Shown: piece by piece, positions 21,836 through 32,000 of the stretch
Numbering within the stretch: the first letter of the stretch is position 1
Layout of the letters: the number at the start of each line of letters is the position of its first letter
Assembly (NCBI GenBank): GCA_036924085.1
Contig: JAVGWX010000002.1
Coordinates: 83,384,704 to 83,448,703 of the forward strand
Direction: 5' to 3'
DNA from: Ariolimax columbianus
Lineage: Eukaryota; Mollusca; Gastropoda; Stylommatophora; Arionidae
Length of the DNA stretch: 64,000 bases
Notes under the pieces: generated by a model
Seen by the model: only the letters and a program-made list of their open reading frames with translations
What the model was told of the DNA's origin: nothing
Database searches by the model: none
Made by a program: the position numbers and the translations under genes

Positions 21836-22445
21836 CTATCTCTTGAATCCACGTGTTTCGGGGACAGCCTCTCGTGCGCTTGCAGCCAGCTGGTTGGGTA
21901 CCCTTTGCACTTTGAACTGCTTTGAGAAGGATCTGGTGAGCTGGAACTTCCTTATCCAGTCGGACAACATTTCCAAACAGGGAACGGCGACGACGGTCCA
22001 GAACTTTTGATACAGTTGGAAGGGTAGTCGCAGTAGAGACCTCGACATTACGTACGAGATCTTACCAACAAATTCAAGAACACGCCGCTGATTGAGTATA
22101 TGAAAGGACTCGATTCTTGAGATATTCTTTTTCTGAAGAGTTCTGGTTTCGGCTCCATACATTAGCACTGACATCACACACGATTGGTAAATACACAGCT
22201 TTTAACTCATGGATAATCTACTATTGTTCCACACGAGGCCAGAGGTCGTTCATCACCGAAGCAACGAAGCCAATCCGTCTTGACCTATCTGAACTACTGC
22301 GTCCGTCAGATGACATTGTGCTTCCGAGATAAGAAAGTTCATTTACGCTCTCCGCTGTGTGACCGCGAACTACTATGTTCTGGGAACTTGTATCAGAGCC
22401 AAGATACTGAATTTTGGTCTTCGTCCATGAAATTGATAGTCCCAT
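21836..22445 (-). pseudogene. RT thumb and C-terminal remnant of element F
   Basis: Frames 22445-22221 (SWTKTKIQYLGS, VNELSYLGSTMSSDG, RRIGFVASVMNDL) and 22177-21836 (SVLMYGAETRTLQKK, ESFHILNQRRVLEF) are the thumb and post-thumb region. The same wording recurs on the plus strand at 63594 onward. Confidence 0.8.
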
Positions 22446-23422
22446 ATTTTGTGATGTACTATCCAGATACTCAAGAGATTGTTGTAGTGCTGTGCTATCC
22501 GGGCTTAGCAGGACTATGCTATCCGGGCTTAGCAGGACTATGCTATCCGCGTAGACGAGGTCAGTGATACACGTTTGGTTAATAGTGATTCCATGATGCT
22601 GAGAGCTGAGGCAGTCCAGGAGTCAGTCGACAGCCCGAAAGAAGAGATCGGGAGCAAGGACGCAGCCCTGTCTGACCCCGTAGATGTTGGGAATCTTTCA
22701 GACAGAGTGCCCATGAAACAAATTCTGGCACCGGTATTCATATTCAACGCTTAAATCAAGTCTAGAAGCAGAGCAGGTGTTCCGATGCCTTGCATGGCTT
22801 TCCACAGCTCCGATCTGTCTACCGAGTCACATGCTGCCTTAAAGTCCACGTACGCAGCGCAAAGTGGGCGAGTAGATGCGAGGTGTAACTCTGCCAGGAG
22901 ACGGAGCGCGTGGATGGCCTCCACTGTTGATCAATCTGGCGTGAAGCCTGGCTGATGTGGGCGACGTTTTGAGACCAGCAGTGGTTTTAGTCTGGTCAAC
23001 ACCTTGCCTGGAACTGAAAGCAGCGTTATTGGCCTATAACTGTTGCAGTTCTTTCGGCTACCCTTTCCTTTGTACAGGGCGACAACTATCCCATCAAACC
23101 AATCGGCTGGTACACTTCCCATCCTCAAGACCTGAAGGAAGAGGTAGTGTAAAGCAGAACTGATGGGGTCAAATGCATATTTCAGCACTTCCGGCGGGAT
23201 GAGATTGGGGCCATCTTTAAGCTAACGTATGGCTGCCTGGACTTCTGCCATAGTTTGAGGGTCAGTGCTACTCTGTGGGTTGGGAGGAGTTGCTACAGAT
23301 CCATCATCCAGGTCAAAGCAGGCCGTTGCTGGTGGATGGTTCAAGGCAAACGTGTAGTGCTCACTCCACCTAGCCACCACTTCTTCATGCGTTGCGCAGG
23401 GGGAGCCATCGGAGTTGTTCAC
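22400..23422 (-). pseudogene. Reverse transcriptase remnant of element F
   Basis: HEEVVARWSEHYTFALN (about 23390-23340) is the linker before RT. The frame 23188-22931 gives SVPADWFDGIVVALYKGKGS and SYRPITLLSVPGKVLTRL. A palm with AAYVDFKAACDSVDRSELW follows near 22865-22800. The active site near 22560-22490 reads VYAD then Ser (YADS instead of YADD), followed by tandemly duplicated SIVLLSPD. Confidence 0.8.
22492..22555 (-). repeat. 24-bp tandem duplication at the RT active site of element F
   Basis: The unit GCTATCCGGGCTTAGCAGGA plus CTAT is present about two and a half times. On the minus strand it encodes repeated SIVLLSPD directly after VYAD, so it is an in-frame duplication at the catalytic box. 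Confidence 0.85.
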
Positions 23423-23989
23423 GAACTCGATACTGTCGTGGGCTATTTTATTACCTCCAGTGCGAAGAAGCTATATGGCCTGGTAGGCGAACCTGAGGTC
23501 GTTAGATCTGACACCAACTTCGACCAAATCAGTATTGTCACTGAAGAAACGTCCCCTGTCGGCATTGGACAAGGTCATTGCGGAGCCTGGCAGCTTTCTG
23601 TTGAAGTATTATGTGGTGTCAGACAGCCGTGGTTGACGTTTTGGTTGTTGTGATCTCTTAATAAACTTGGCCGTATCGCTATGGCGTCTTTTATGGTAGA
23701 CCATGCTGCGTCCGGGTCATCTGGGAGGGTGACACCTGACAACATCGAGGTATTTCTCAGCAGTACTCGGATCGAGTTTAGAAGCTGGACATTAATCTTG
23801 TGGGGCTGAGCCGGTTTGAAAGATGCATATCGACTGATGGAGAATATCGTTGTCAGCAGGCGGTGATCAGTGTTAGCTTTGTCCTCCTCGCCTCGAAGGA
23901 CACTGCCGGAGTTCACTCGGTCGAGACTTCTCACCAGGATATTTTCGATTTCCGTCCTGGTATTTCGGTCGTTAGAAAATCATGTGTGG

Positions 23990-24396
23990 TGGTGGATATT
24001 TAAACGACGGTACCACTCACCCAGTGATCTTCGGGTTGAAAGTAGCGCAGAATGACAGGAATATTTATGAGTTGTCATTCACGAATCCGCTACCAAATGG
24101 ACATACTCGACGCCACCGCGACTGGATCCTGAGACAGAGATGAAATCGCCTAGCAGGAACTGTGGCAGTAGCATTGGACATGTCTTGATAAATTCGTCCT
24201 TTATTTGAGATAGAGCCATGTCGGTGGTGGAATAGGCGACCATTATGGATAAGTAACCGTGTTTATGCCTTAGACGGGCCAGGAGAAGCCTATCGGAGAT
24301 AGCTTGCCAAGATGCCATGCACAATCGTAGTGGGGGTCTTATAAATGAGGCTATACCATTTATGTGTGCAGCAGGCACGCATCCTCGACGTCGCAT
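23990..24396 (-). pseudogene. Endonuclease remnant of element F
   Basis: The 105-codon frame 24396-24079 includes QAISDRLLLARLRHKHGYLS and FLLGDFISVSGS, the latter a decayed GDFN box with Asn changed to Ile. GSGFVNDNS follows in another frame near 24070-24045. Confidence 0.7.
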
Positions 24397-24499
24397 GGAC
24401 CTTGGCCCATAAGTCTTGCTTCAGTGACGCCGGCTATTACAATCTAGAGTGGGCGTTGGGTTCTGGCCAGGGCTGTGACGTAGCCTGTCCCGTTTAATA

Positions 24500-25670
24500 T
24501 CAAAACATTCCCGAGTGGTCACCGGGGCCTTTGTATATGACAAGGAGAAAAATAGCATCACTGCCCCACAGACAGCATGCTGTAAGGGACGACTAACTGT
24601 GGAACATGACATACCACCGGCCATGGCTAAATGGTTTGTTTAGAGCATCATAGATGACGCCTAACAGGCTGTGCGTCTACTTTGCTCTAATGTTTGAGTC
24701 TATCAAGATGGACTCTCACATCGGTTAATCCCTCTCAGTGGCACTTGTCCCACCGTAGCGTAGCTGTTCGAGCCTAGCCTGCTAAGCAGCAGAAAATCCT
24801 CCTCCCGGCTACATCCAGAGCACACCAGAGCTGGGACCTGCACAGAAATCTGCCACTGTAGAAGTACACTACGAATAAGAACTAAGAACATTCCAAGTAG
24901 CTACAATGAGTCCCAATGGCCTCTTATTTCAGGGGACGCCATTACAAGACGCGAGCTATGCGGGCGAGTGCTTCTGTGGGAAGGGGGGGGGGGTGCTTCT
25001 GATTTTGTGGGGGGGGCAGCTGTAGAAAGGAGGGCTGATGTCGAGTGAAGAACTACTGTGGGAAGGGGAATTAGTGGCGTAATCTCCATAGATGTGGGCG
25101 ATACCCAGTAGCGAGATCAGATGGAGCGCAGCAGCGTCCAAACTGGGAAGTGGAGGTGTAGATCGCGCGCCCTGTGGGCTCCTGGGAGGGAGCCGGGTAC
25201 TCCGCGGCCTTGGTAGTGTTTAAGGAGTTCTTCTTCTCCTAAGTGTCGAACCTATGTCAGAGGCTGTCGTTTTCTGTTCTCGAGCTGCACCTTTGCATCC
25301 TCTGAATGTTTTCCTCCTTCGGGGTGAAGATATTTTTTTCTTCGTTTAGAATACGAAGAAATGAGAGGATGCCTAGGGTTTCCGGTGGAAGGCGAGTGAA
25401 AATTGACATCAAGAAGTGAAGAAAAGCACTTGTATATCGCATATTTTCTTGGCTTGTCGCTGTGGAGTAGTCAAGCGGAACGAGTATTTTCATGTAGAAT
25501 TTGATTTCCGCGTCTGGGAGCTGAGCGATGTTCGACCGAAAAAGGTCATATATGCAAAGACCGTGAAAAAAATGCATTGCAACTTGTGAAATATACCACT
25601 CAGATGAACAAAGACACTTTTACAGTAAAGCACCGATCAGTGCAAATATGAATCCATTCAAACTTTAGAA
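24500..25670. other. No recognised gene; two G-rich runs
   Basis: Poly-G runs at about 24984-24995 and 25008-25015 flank a short spacer. A 106-codon minus frame at 25257-25577 shows no known motif. Part of this may be the leader of element F. Confidence 0.45.
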
Positions 25671-25679
25671 ATCAGAAAT

Positions 25680-26770
25680 TTATCCAGATTTTTTCTGAGT
25701 ATTATTCTTAATAATTCGTTTTACTGTGTGGTTACTGCAGGGTCTATTCAATTCTTGTTTCGAGGCTCCTGTTTTTGCCAATCTGTCGGCCATCTCGTTC
25801 CCTAGTAGCCCACTATGTCCAGGGATCAATTGCAAGGTTATATTTATCCCGTAGGCAGTGATGATGTTGTAGATAGTCGTCTCCACCAAAAATATATACT
25901 TTTTTTTTGTATGGGGTATTCTTCGGCGACTCCAGAACCGACATGGAATCACTAAAAAATCACAAAATTTACCAGCAACAATTCGCCTAAGTCAAGTGGA
26001 TGGTGCAACGTTTGAACTGCTGTTTTTATAGCCTCTGCCTCCGCTTCATCGTTTGAACGGTTTTGGTCGCATGAATCACAAAACTTGTATATGGACCCAT
26101 CCGGGTATTTCATATGGATATCATACAATATTCAGGTATATTTGAATACTGATCCATTTGTATAGACCAGGACTGCCGATTTTGGGTAGGTAGAGATTGT
26201 TTCCAAGGCACATGTATTCAGGATATTAGGTTTAGTCTCTTTGCTGGCTGCCTTTTCTGTCAGGCATTTTTATGACTGTCAGGCAAAGATTTTCCCAAGG
26301 TGGTAGTCCAAAAGATATATTTACCGTCTCTCTCTCCTCTGGTAGATAATGAATATGGCTTTTCTCTTCTGCTACATCCAGTGGGGACAATTGATTTACT
26401 CTTCTTTTTTGTTTCCAACTGTCTATTTATACCCTATGTGGATGGCCATTTTCTTGTCTCTTGTATCTATCTACCGCTTGAATCAGTACCTTCTTTCTCC
26501 TGATATCTAGCGGTTCTATGTTGGTCTCTATCTCGCACGCCGCTGTAGGTGTTGATCTCATCTCTCTCTTCTTCTCTCTCTCTCCTTCCCCCCGCCACCT
26601 CCCCAAATTAGTCTGAGAGCTTGATTCTGCACCCGTTCAATAGATGAAATGCTATTTGTACTCACAGTGGTATGTATGTGGAGACTTCAGTACATCACCG
26701 GTCGTACATAACAAAAGTACAGTTGCCCAAGAGTCTGTTTATCAACTTCCCAATTTGTACTAGCAAGTCT
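25680..26770 (-). mobile_element. I-like retrotransposon fragment (RT thumb to RNase H)
   Basis: From 26770 leftward: CYVRPVMY and SIERVQNQALRLIWG (thumb, about 26700-26600), a connection segment (26545-26280), ALVYTNGSV (decayed RNase H start, about 26175-26140), a DEAEAEAIKTAVQTL block with the catalytic Glu (about 26055-26005), and LQLIPGHSGLLGNEMADRLA in the 25952-25680 frame (C-terminal RNase H). Its connection segment matches 56715-56925 on the same strand. Confidence 0.75.
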
Positions 26771-26797
26771 CTTGATTAAGTTTAAACGCTTGGTTGA

Positions 26798-26897
26798 CAT
26801 TCATCGCAGAATACAGGCAGTGTATGGTGACACAAGTGTGTCAAAGACAACAGTGAAGAACTGGACAACGATATTTAAAGACGGAGGTGAGTAAACG
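26798..26897 (+). pseudogene. Mariner transposase N-terminal fragment, plus-strand arm
   Basis: Encodes DIHRRIQAVYGDTSVSKTTV and NWTTIFKDGG, the DNA-binding HTH of mariner-type transposases. The rest of the gene is absent. It is mirrored by a related inverted fragment at 26939-27008. Confidence 0.7.
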
Positions 26898-26938
26898 AAA
26901 GATCTTCCGAGACCAGATCAGGACCATATTGTTGCGTT

Positions 26939-27008
26939 AACTCACATCCTTCTTTTAACATCATTGTCCAGTTCGACACTGTTGTCTTCGACACACTTCT
27001 GTCCCCAT
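26939..27008 (-). pseudogene. Mariner transposase N-terminal fragment, minus-strand arm
   Basis: The reverse complement (GGGGACAGAAGTGTGTCGAA and GACAACAGTGTCGAACTGG) aligns with 26820-26870, so the two arms form an imperfect palindrome with a spacer of about 40 bases. Copy B inserted at its edge; the similarity seems to resume for a short stretch after B at 32959. Confidence 0.65.
27002..27008 (+). repeat. Probable 5' target-site duplication of copy B
   Basis: TCCCCAT precedes the first 18S-like base of copy B and recurs at 32952-32958 directly after the GAAGAAGAAG tail. It is short, but both copies lie exactly at the expected ends and mariner similarity appears to bridge the gap. Confidence 0.6.
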
Positions 27009-27010
27009 AC

Positions 27011-27511
27011 GTTTACTTTGAAAAATTAGAGTGTTCAAAGCAGGCCTCGGCTGCCTGAATAATGGTGCATGGAATAATGGAATAGGACCTCGGTTCTATT
27101 TTGTTGGTTTTCGGAACTGGAGGTAATGATTAACAGGGACAAACGGGGGCATTCGTATTGCGGCGTTAGAGGTGAAATTCTTGGATCGCCGCAAGACGAG
27201 CTACTGCGAAAGCATTTGTCAAGAATGTTTTCATTAATCAAGAACGAAAGTCAGAGGCGCGAAGACGATCAGATACCGTCGTAGTTCTGACCATAAACGA
27301 TGCCGACTAGCGATCCGCAGGAGTTGCTTCGATGACTCTGCGGGCAGCTTCCGGGAAACCAAAGTGTTTGGGTTCCGGGGGAAGTATGGTTGCAAAGCTG
27401 AAACTTAAAGGAATTGATGGAAGGGCACCACCAGGAGTGGAGCCTGCGGCTTAATTTGACTCAACACGGCCAACACTGAAATGATTGACATGCCGAGACC
27501 ACACTTCGGGG
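27011..27511 (+). repeat. 18S rRNA-derived sequence, first segment (copy B leader)
   Basis: Follows the 18S sense strand from ACTTTGAAAAATTAGAGTG through GGTGCATGGAATAATGGAA, TTTTGTTGGTTTTCGGAACT, GTGAAATTCTTGGATCGCC and GATCAGATACCGTCGTAG to TTTGACTCAACACGG. Bases from 27128 onward match copy A almost base for base; 27011-27127 are extra 18S sequence absent from A. It is not a functional rRNA gene. Confidence 0.93.
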
Positions 27512-27542
27512 GTCTAATATGGAACTGGTGCTGGACTTAGAC
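27407..27542 (+). repeat. Tandem leader unit 1, copy B
   Basis: 18S-like start AAAGGAATTGATGGAAGGGC; stem GTCTAA (27512-27517) and TTAGAC (27537-27542). Confidence 0.85.
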
Positions 27543-27601
27543 CCCCAGAAATCTGGGGTATGCCCCCTGTGGTTCGGTTCTGTCTGCATCCAGTGTTTGA
27601 T

Positions 27602-27735
27602 AAAGGAATTGACGGAAGAGCACTATCAGGAGTGGAGCCTGAGATCTAAGTTAACTTACCACGCCAATACTGCAGAATGACTATCAAAAATACACCTTCG
27701 TGGGGTCTAATAGAGAACATGTGCTGGAATTAGAC
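27602..27735 (+). repeat. Tandem leader unit 2, copy B
   Basis: AAAGGAATTGACGGAAGAGC start; stem GTCTAAT (27705-27711) and ATTAGAC (27729-27735). It shares unit 2-specific changes with copy A. Confidence 0.85.
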
Positions 27736-27783
27736 CCTCAAAAATTTTTGGGGCTACCCTCAAAGAAACTCGATTGTCTCGCT

Positions 27784-27921
27784 AAGGGAATTGATGGAAG
27801 GGCACCACCAGGTGTGGAACCTGCGGCTTAATTTGACTGAACACGCCAATACTGTAGAACAACTGACAAATCGAGAGCACTGCCGTTTGGGTCTAATAAT
27901 GAACGTACGCTGGTATTAGAC
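27784..27921 (+). repeat. Tandem leader unit 3, copy B
   Basis: AAGGGAATTGATGGAAGGGC start; stem GTCTAAT (27891-27897) and ATTAGAC (27915-27921). Confidence 0.85.
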
Positions 27922-28897
27922 TCACGGATGACAAGTCAGCTCTCAAACTAACAAATGAAAGAACACTACGGAAATCGTGTTTAACTCCGCAGAAACCGCA
28001 GATTTCAAATACCTGGTCATTGACAAACAAAAGCCCTCAATAAATTCGTCTGACCAAATAGTGAACGGGTGCTGGAAATAGATCATCTGAAGACAGGTCA
28101 GTATTACCCTACAAATGACAGGGCGTTGCTACGGAAAACCAGCTCAAATCGAGAGGAGCCGCAGACACTTTGGTTCACGTACCAGGCTGATAAGCCAAGG
28201 GCGCGAGGCTACCATGTGGGGGATTACGACCGAACCCTTGTAAGCCGCAATCCCGCCCAAATCTCAGCACCACTGCAATGGGAGGCTCCTACATGCTCGG
28301 GACCTGGGGCTTGCGCCCCAGCCCTATCAGGTAGAGCCACAGTAAGAGGTCCTTGCCGTCCGCCAATCAAAGCGGGCGGACAACTGCTTGATACTCACCT
28401 TATAAGGCGATTGGGTGCGAAACCACCAACCAAAGACTTAGAACCTGGTCGGGGTGTCGAAAACAGTAGAGCAGCCACCTCACTGTGAACTGTCAAGACT
28501 CAACCACTGACCATGAGAGTTGTCCGCACACCAGGCGATCAACATCTCTGTGACATTACCAGGCTTGTCCTCTGGCTAAATGCACTTCGGCTACGATATC
28601 TACCTCTGTACGTTATCAGCCATAACTATCATGCTGGACGCAGAAGAGATGCAGACCAGCGGACATTGCACACCTGCCCCACTGTGTCAACACCCCAGGT
28701 GGCGGGGAATGCTAGGCGTACCATCCCTGCATAGAAGCCAAGAAAATAAAGGGAAAAAGAGATACCCCACTCACATGCAAATGCTACGTTTCTGGCAGGA
28801 CGTGACGATCCTGGGATACAGACACACTGGATTGCCTCTCTTCCGGGTAAACCAGTCCATCTCATATATCACATATCATCATTGCACCCTATAGACA

Positions 28898-28967
28898 CGA
28901 GTAGTGAAGACTCGATAGTCTGGTAAGACAACTTCCATAGGAGAGAAAACTCTGATCGTAAACAACT
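28898..28967 (+). promoter_or_regulatory. Conserved CGAGT stem-loop block before ORF2 (copy B)
   Basis: Identical to the block at 13591-13660 of copy A, 75-145 bases before the ORF2 start. Confidence 0.55.
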
Positions 28968-29041
28968 GCTGCCTTGCAGATAGGCTGGGGACAGCCAAAG
29001 GCTAAGGAGGGCATCCCTACAGTAACGCCTGTTGAAATCGG

Positions 29042-32000
29042 ATGCACGGGGCCGCAAGCCTAACAAAACAGTGCAACGTAAATCACAGTATGATGGCAGT
29101 ACAACCTATTCGAAAAACGTATGGCGCTCATCCTGAGGAGACCCGCCAGGCAGCGATAGCGCCGGGCCTCACGCCTCGAAGGGGCCCACCCTTGACTACT
29201 GGTGGTCACCCACCCATGTGTCGTGGAGTCAAGGCACATGGCTATGGGGCAACGTCTATTGGCCAAAACCTTAAGAACCTCAAAATACTACAGTGGAATG
29301 CGGAGGGAGTCATCAACAAAAAACTTTCCCTAACACACCACCTGCATGAAGGTAAGATTGACGAGGCATGTATCCAGGAAACGCACCTCAACAATAACCA
29401 TAAATTCTCAATCAGAGGATACCAGACCTTCCGTCTAGATAGAGAAGGCCACAAAGGAGGGGTCCTGATACTGACCAGAAACAGCATACCGAGTAGCGCG
29501 GTACCTGTCAATCACACCGGACAAGCAGAAATTGTAGGAGTTGACATAATGGCTCAAGAGACGAAGCTCCGCATTTTCAATCTGTACGGACCACCAAACA
29601 GAGACCTATCGCTCTCGAGTATGGAGGTCAGAGACTCCAACTGCATAGTAGTTGGAGATTTCAACAGCCACTCGGAGAGATGGGGATACTCTGACACAGA
29701 CAGCAGAGGTGACGAAGTGGAAGATTGGGAGATAGATGCAAATCTCTCCCTAATCAATAGGCCGGAGGATAGCCCTAGCTTCTATTCAAGAACATGGCAT
29801 ACCACCTCGACTCCAGATTTGGCCTTCTCCACACAGGACATACACTATAAAATAGACCGCCAGGTGCTAAACCAACTGGCAGGTAGCGACCACAGGCCGA
29901 TCAGGCTAACCATTGACATGGAAGTAGGCCCACAGGAAACAAAACCGCTCCCACGTTGGAATTACAAACGAGCCGACTGGGACAGATTTGCAATCCTGAC
30001 AGATGGGCTGTGTGAAACCATCAACACACGAAACACCAAAATGAAGCCCATGGTAGAGAGCCTAAGCAAGGCAATAATGCAAGCCGCCACTGAAACCATC
30101 CCAAGAGGAGCTAGGAAAAACTATAAGCCCTACTGGAATGATGAGTTACAGAAAGTGGAAGATGCGGTAACAAATGCTAGGAACATGGCAGAACGAGAAA
30201 AATCCATGGAGGCAAACATCGCCCTCAAAGCCGCCGCGGCGCAGTACAAACACACTCTCAAGCAAACAGCAAGAGAAAGTTGGAAAAATAAAAGGGAAAG
30301 TTTAAACCTGGACAAAGAAGGGAACAAGCTATGGAAGCTAGTCAGAGCCATGAATGACGAAACCCCGTCAAATAAACAAATTACTATCAAGCAGGGCGAG
30401 AACTTGATCACAGGTAAGAAAGCCGCAAACGCCTTTGTCGATCACTATGCCAAAGCAAACCACATCGAGGTCCCTGCAGATAAGCATACAGACATTAGCG
30501 AAGAGCTAAAGGGTCACGAAAACATAAATACGGCTCCTGAAGAGCACATGATGGCCAAACTAACATTGCGCGAAATGGAAGAGGCAATGAGAACACTAAA
30601 GAAAAGGAAATCTCCCGGAAAAGACGGGATAACAAACGAAATGCTGATGGGGCTGGGCCAAACAGCGAAGAAAAAACTACTATCAGTCCTGAACCAAAGC
30701 TGGAAAAGGGGTATTGTACCCCAGGCATGGAAAGATGCAATACTGGTACCAGTACCAAAAACTGGAAAGGACAAAACAGATCCGAATGGATACAGGCCCA
30801 TAAGCCTACTGAGCTGTGTCGGCAAGCTGATGGAACGGATGATAAACACCAGACTGATGTGGCATCTGGAAGAAAAACGAATACTAATTCCACAGCAAGC
30901 CGGCTTTAGACAGCACAGATCCACTGAGGACCAGGTCATCCTCATAGCCCAGGAAATAGAAGATGCCTACCAGGCACAGAAACACACAGTAGCTGTTTGG
31001 GTGGATCTGGAAAAGGCATTTGACAAAGTCTGGAAGGATGGACTTAGAGTCAAGCTAAGAAGAAGTGATGTCTGTGGGAAGATGTACAAGTGGATCAACC
31101 ACTACCTCAAAAAAAGAACGGCCAGAGTCCAAGTACAAGGGCAGATGAGCAAAAAGGTGACACTCGAGCAGGGAGTACCCCAAGGGGGAGTACTGTCACC
31201 CACACTCTTCCTGGTATATATAAACGATATTACAGAGAATATACCAAGAAGAGTCCATAGCTCAATGTTTGCAGACGAACTGGCTATGTGGACCTCTGAA
31301 AAGAATCTCACCATAGCAAGAAATCGGATGCAAACGGCCCTAACATCGCTGGAAGAGTGGGCGAACTCATGGCTGGTCAAAATAAACGAGGAGAAAACCA
31401 CGTGCACAATATTCTCGCTCTCATTAAAACCCCAAAGTACCAAATTAAGCCTAAAGGGCAAAATCCTGCAGCCAAACGACAACCCAACCTATCTGGGAGT
31501 CACATTTGATCGGCGCATGACATGGAAAAGTCAGATCGAGAGAAACCGAATGAAAGCCAGAGAAAGAATGGCGATCATGAGGAAGCTTGCTGGCACAAGC
31601 TGGGGAGCAGACGAAGGCATACTAAAGAAACTGTACACTGGAAGAGTGAGACCAGTTCTCGAGTATGGCATTGCGGCATGGACAACAGCAGCGAAGGCGA
31701 ACTTCGATAAAGTTAACAAACTTCAAAACCAAGCCATGAGAATTATAACAGGTGGCATGAAGTCAACGCCAATTGTAGAACTTGAAAAGATTACAAAACT
31801 GCAATCCATGACCGATAGAAGAGACTGCAGAGCCCAGCTGCAGTCAGAGAAACTCCGAAGACTGACGGACCATCCAATGTACCAGAGACTAAACAATTTG
31901 GGAAACGGGAAACTAAAGCGGAGAAACTTTGCAGAAATAGCCAAAGCAAAGATGCACGAAGATCCCATAAACGCACTAACAACACCAAAACCCATCACTA

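Larger units (their letters stand above)
21709..24500 (-). mobile_element. Element F: non-LTR retrotransposon (CR1/L2-like), degraded
   Basis: Reading leftward the minus strand has an endonuclease (about 24330-24000), a linker (23934-23575), an RT N-terminal region (23422-22750), a palm (about 22700-22400) and a thumb/C-terminus (22400-21836), ending in an ATTATTATTATTAAATC tail at 21722-21706. Frameshifts and stops separate every domain. The simple (ATT)n tail and the absence of RNase H suit CR1/L2-like or related clades. Confidence 0.8.

Noticed and set aside
27011..27511. Functional 18S rRNA gene fragment or rDNA unit
   Set aside because: Only a central-to-3' part is present, followed by diverged repeats and an ORF2 element. 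No 5.8S, 28S or complete 18S follows, and target duplications bound the whole unit.
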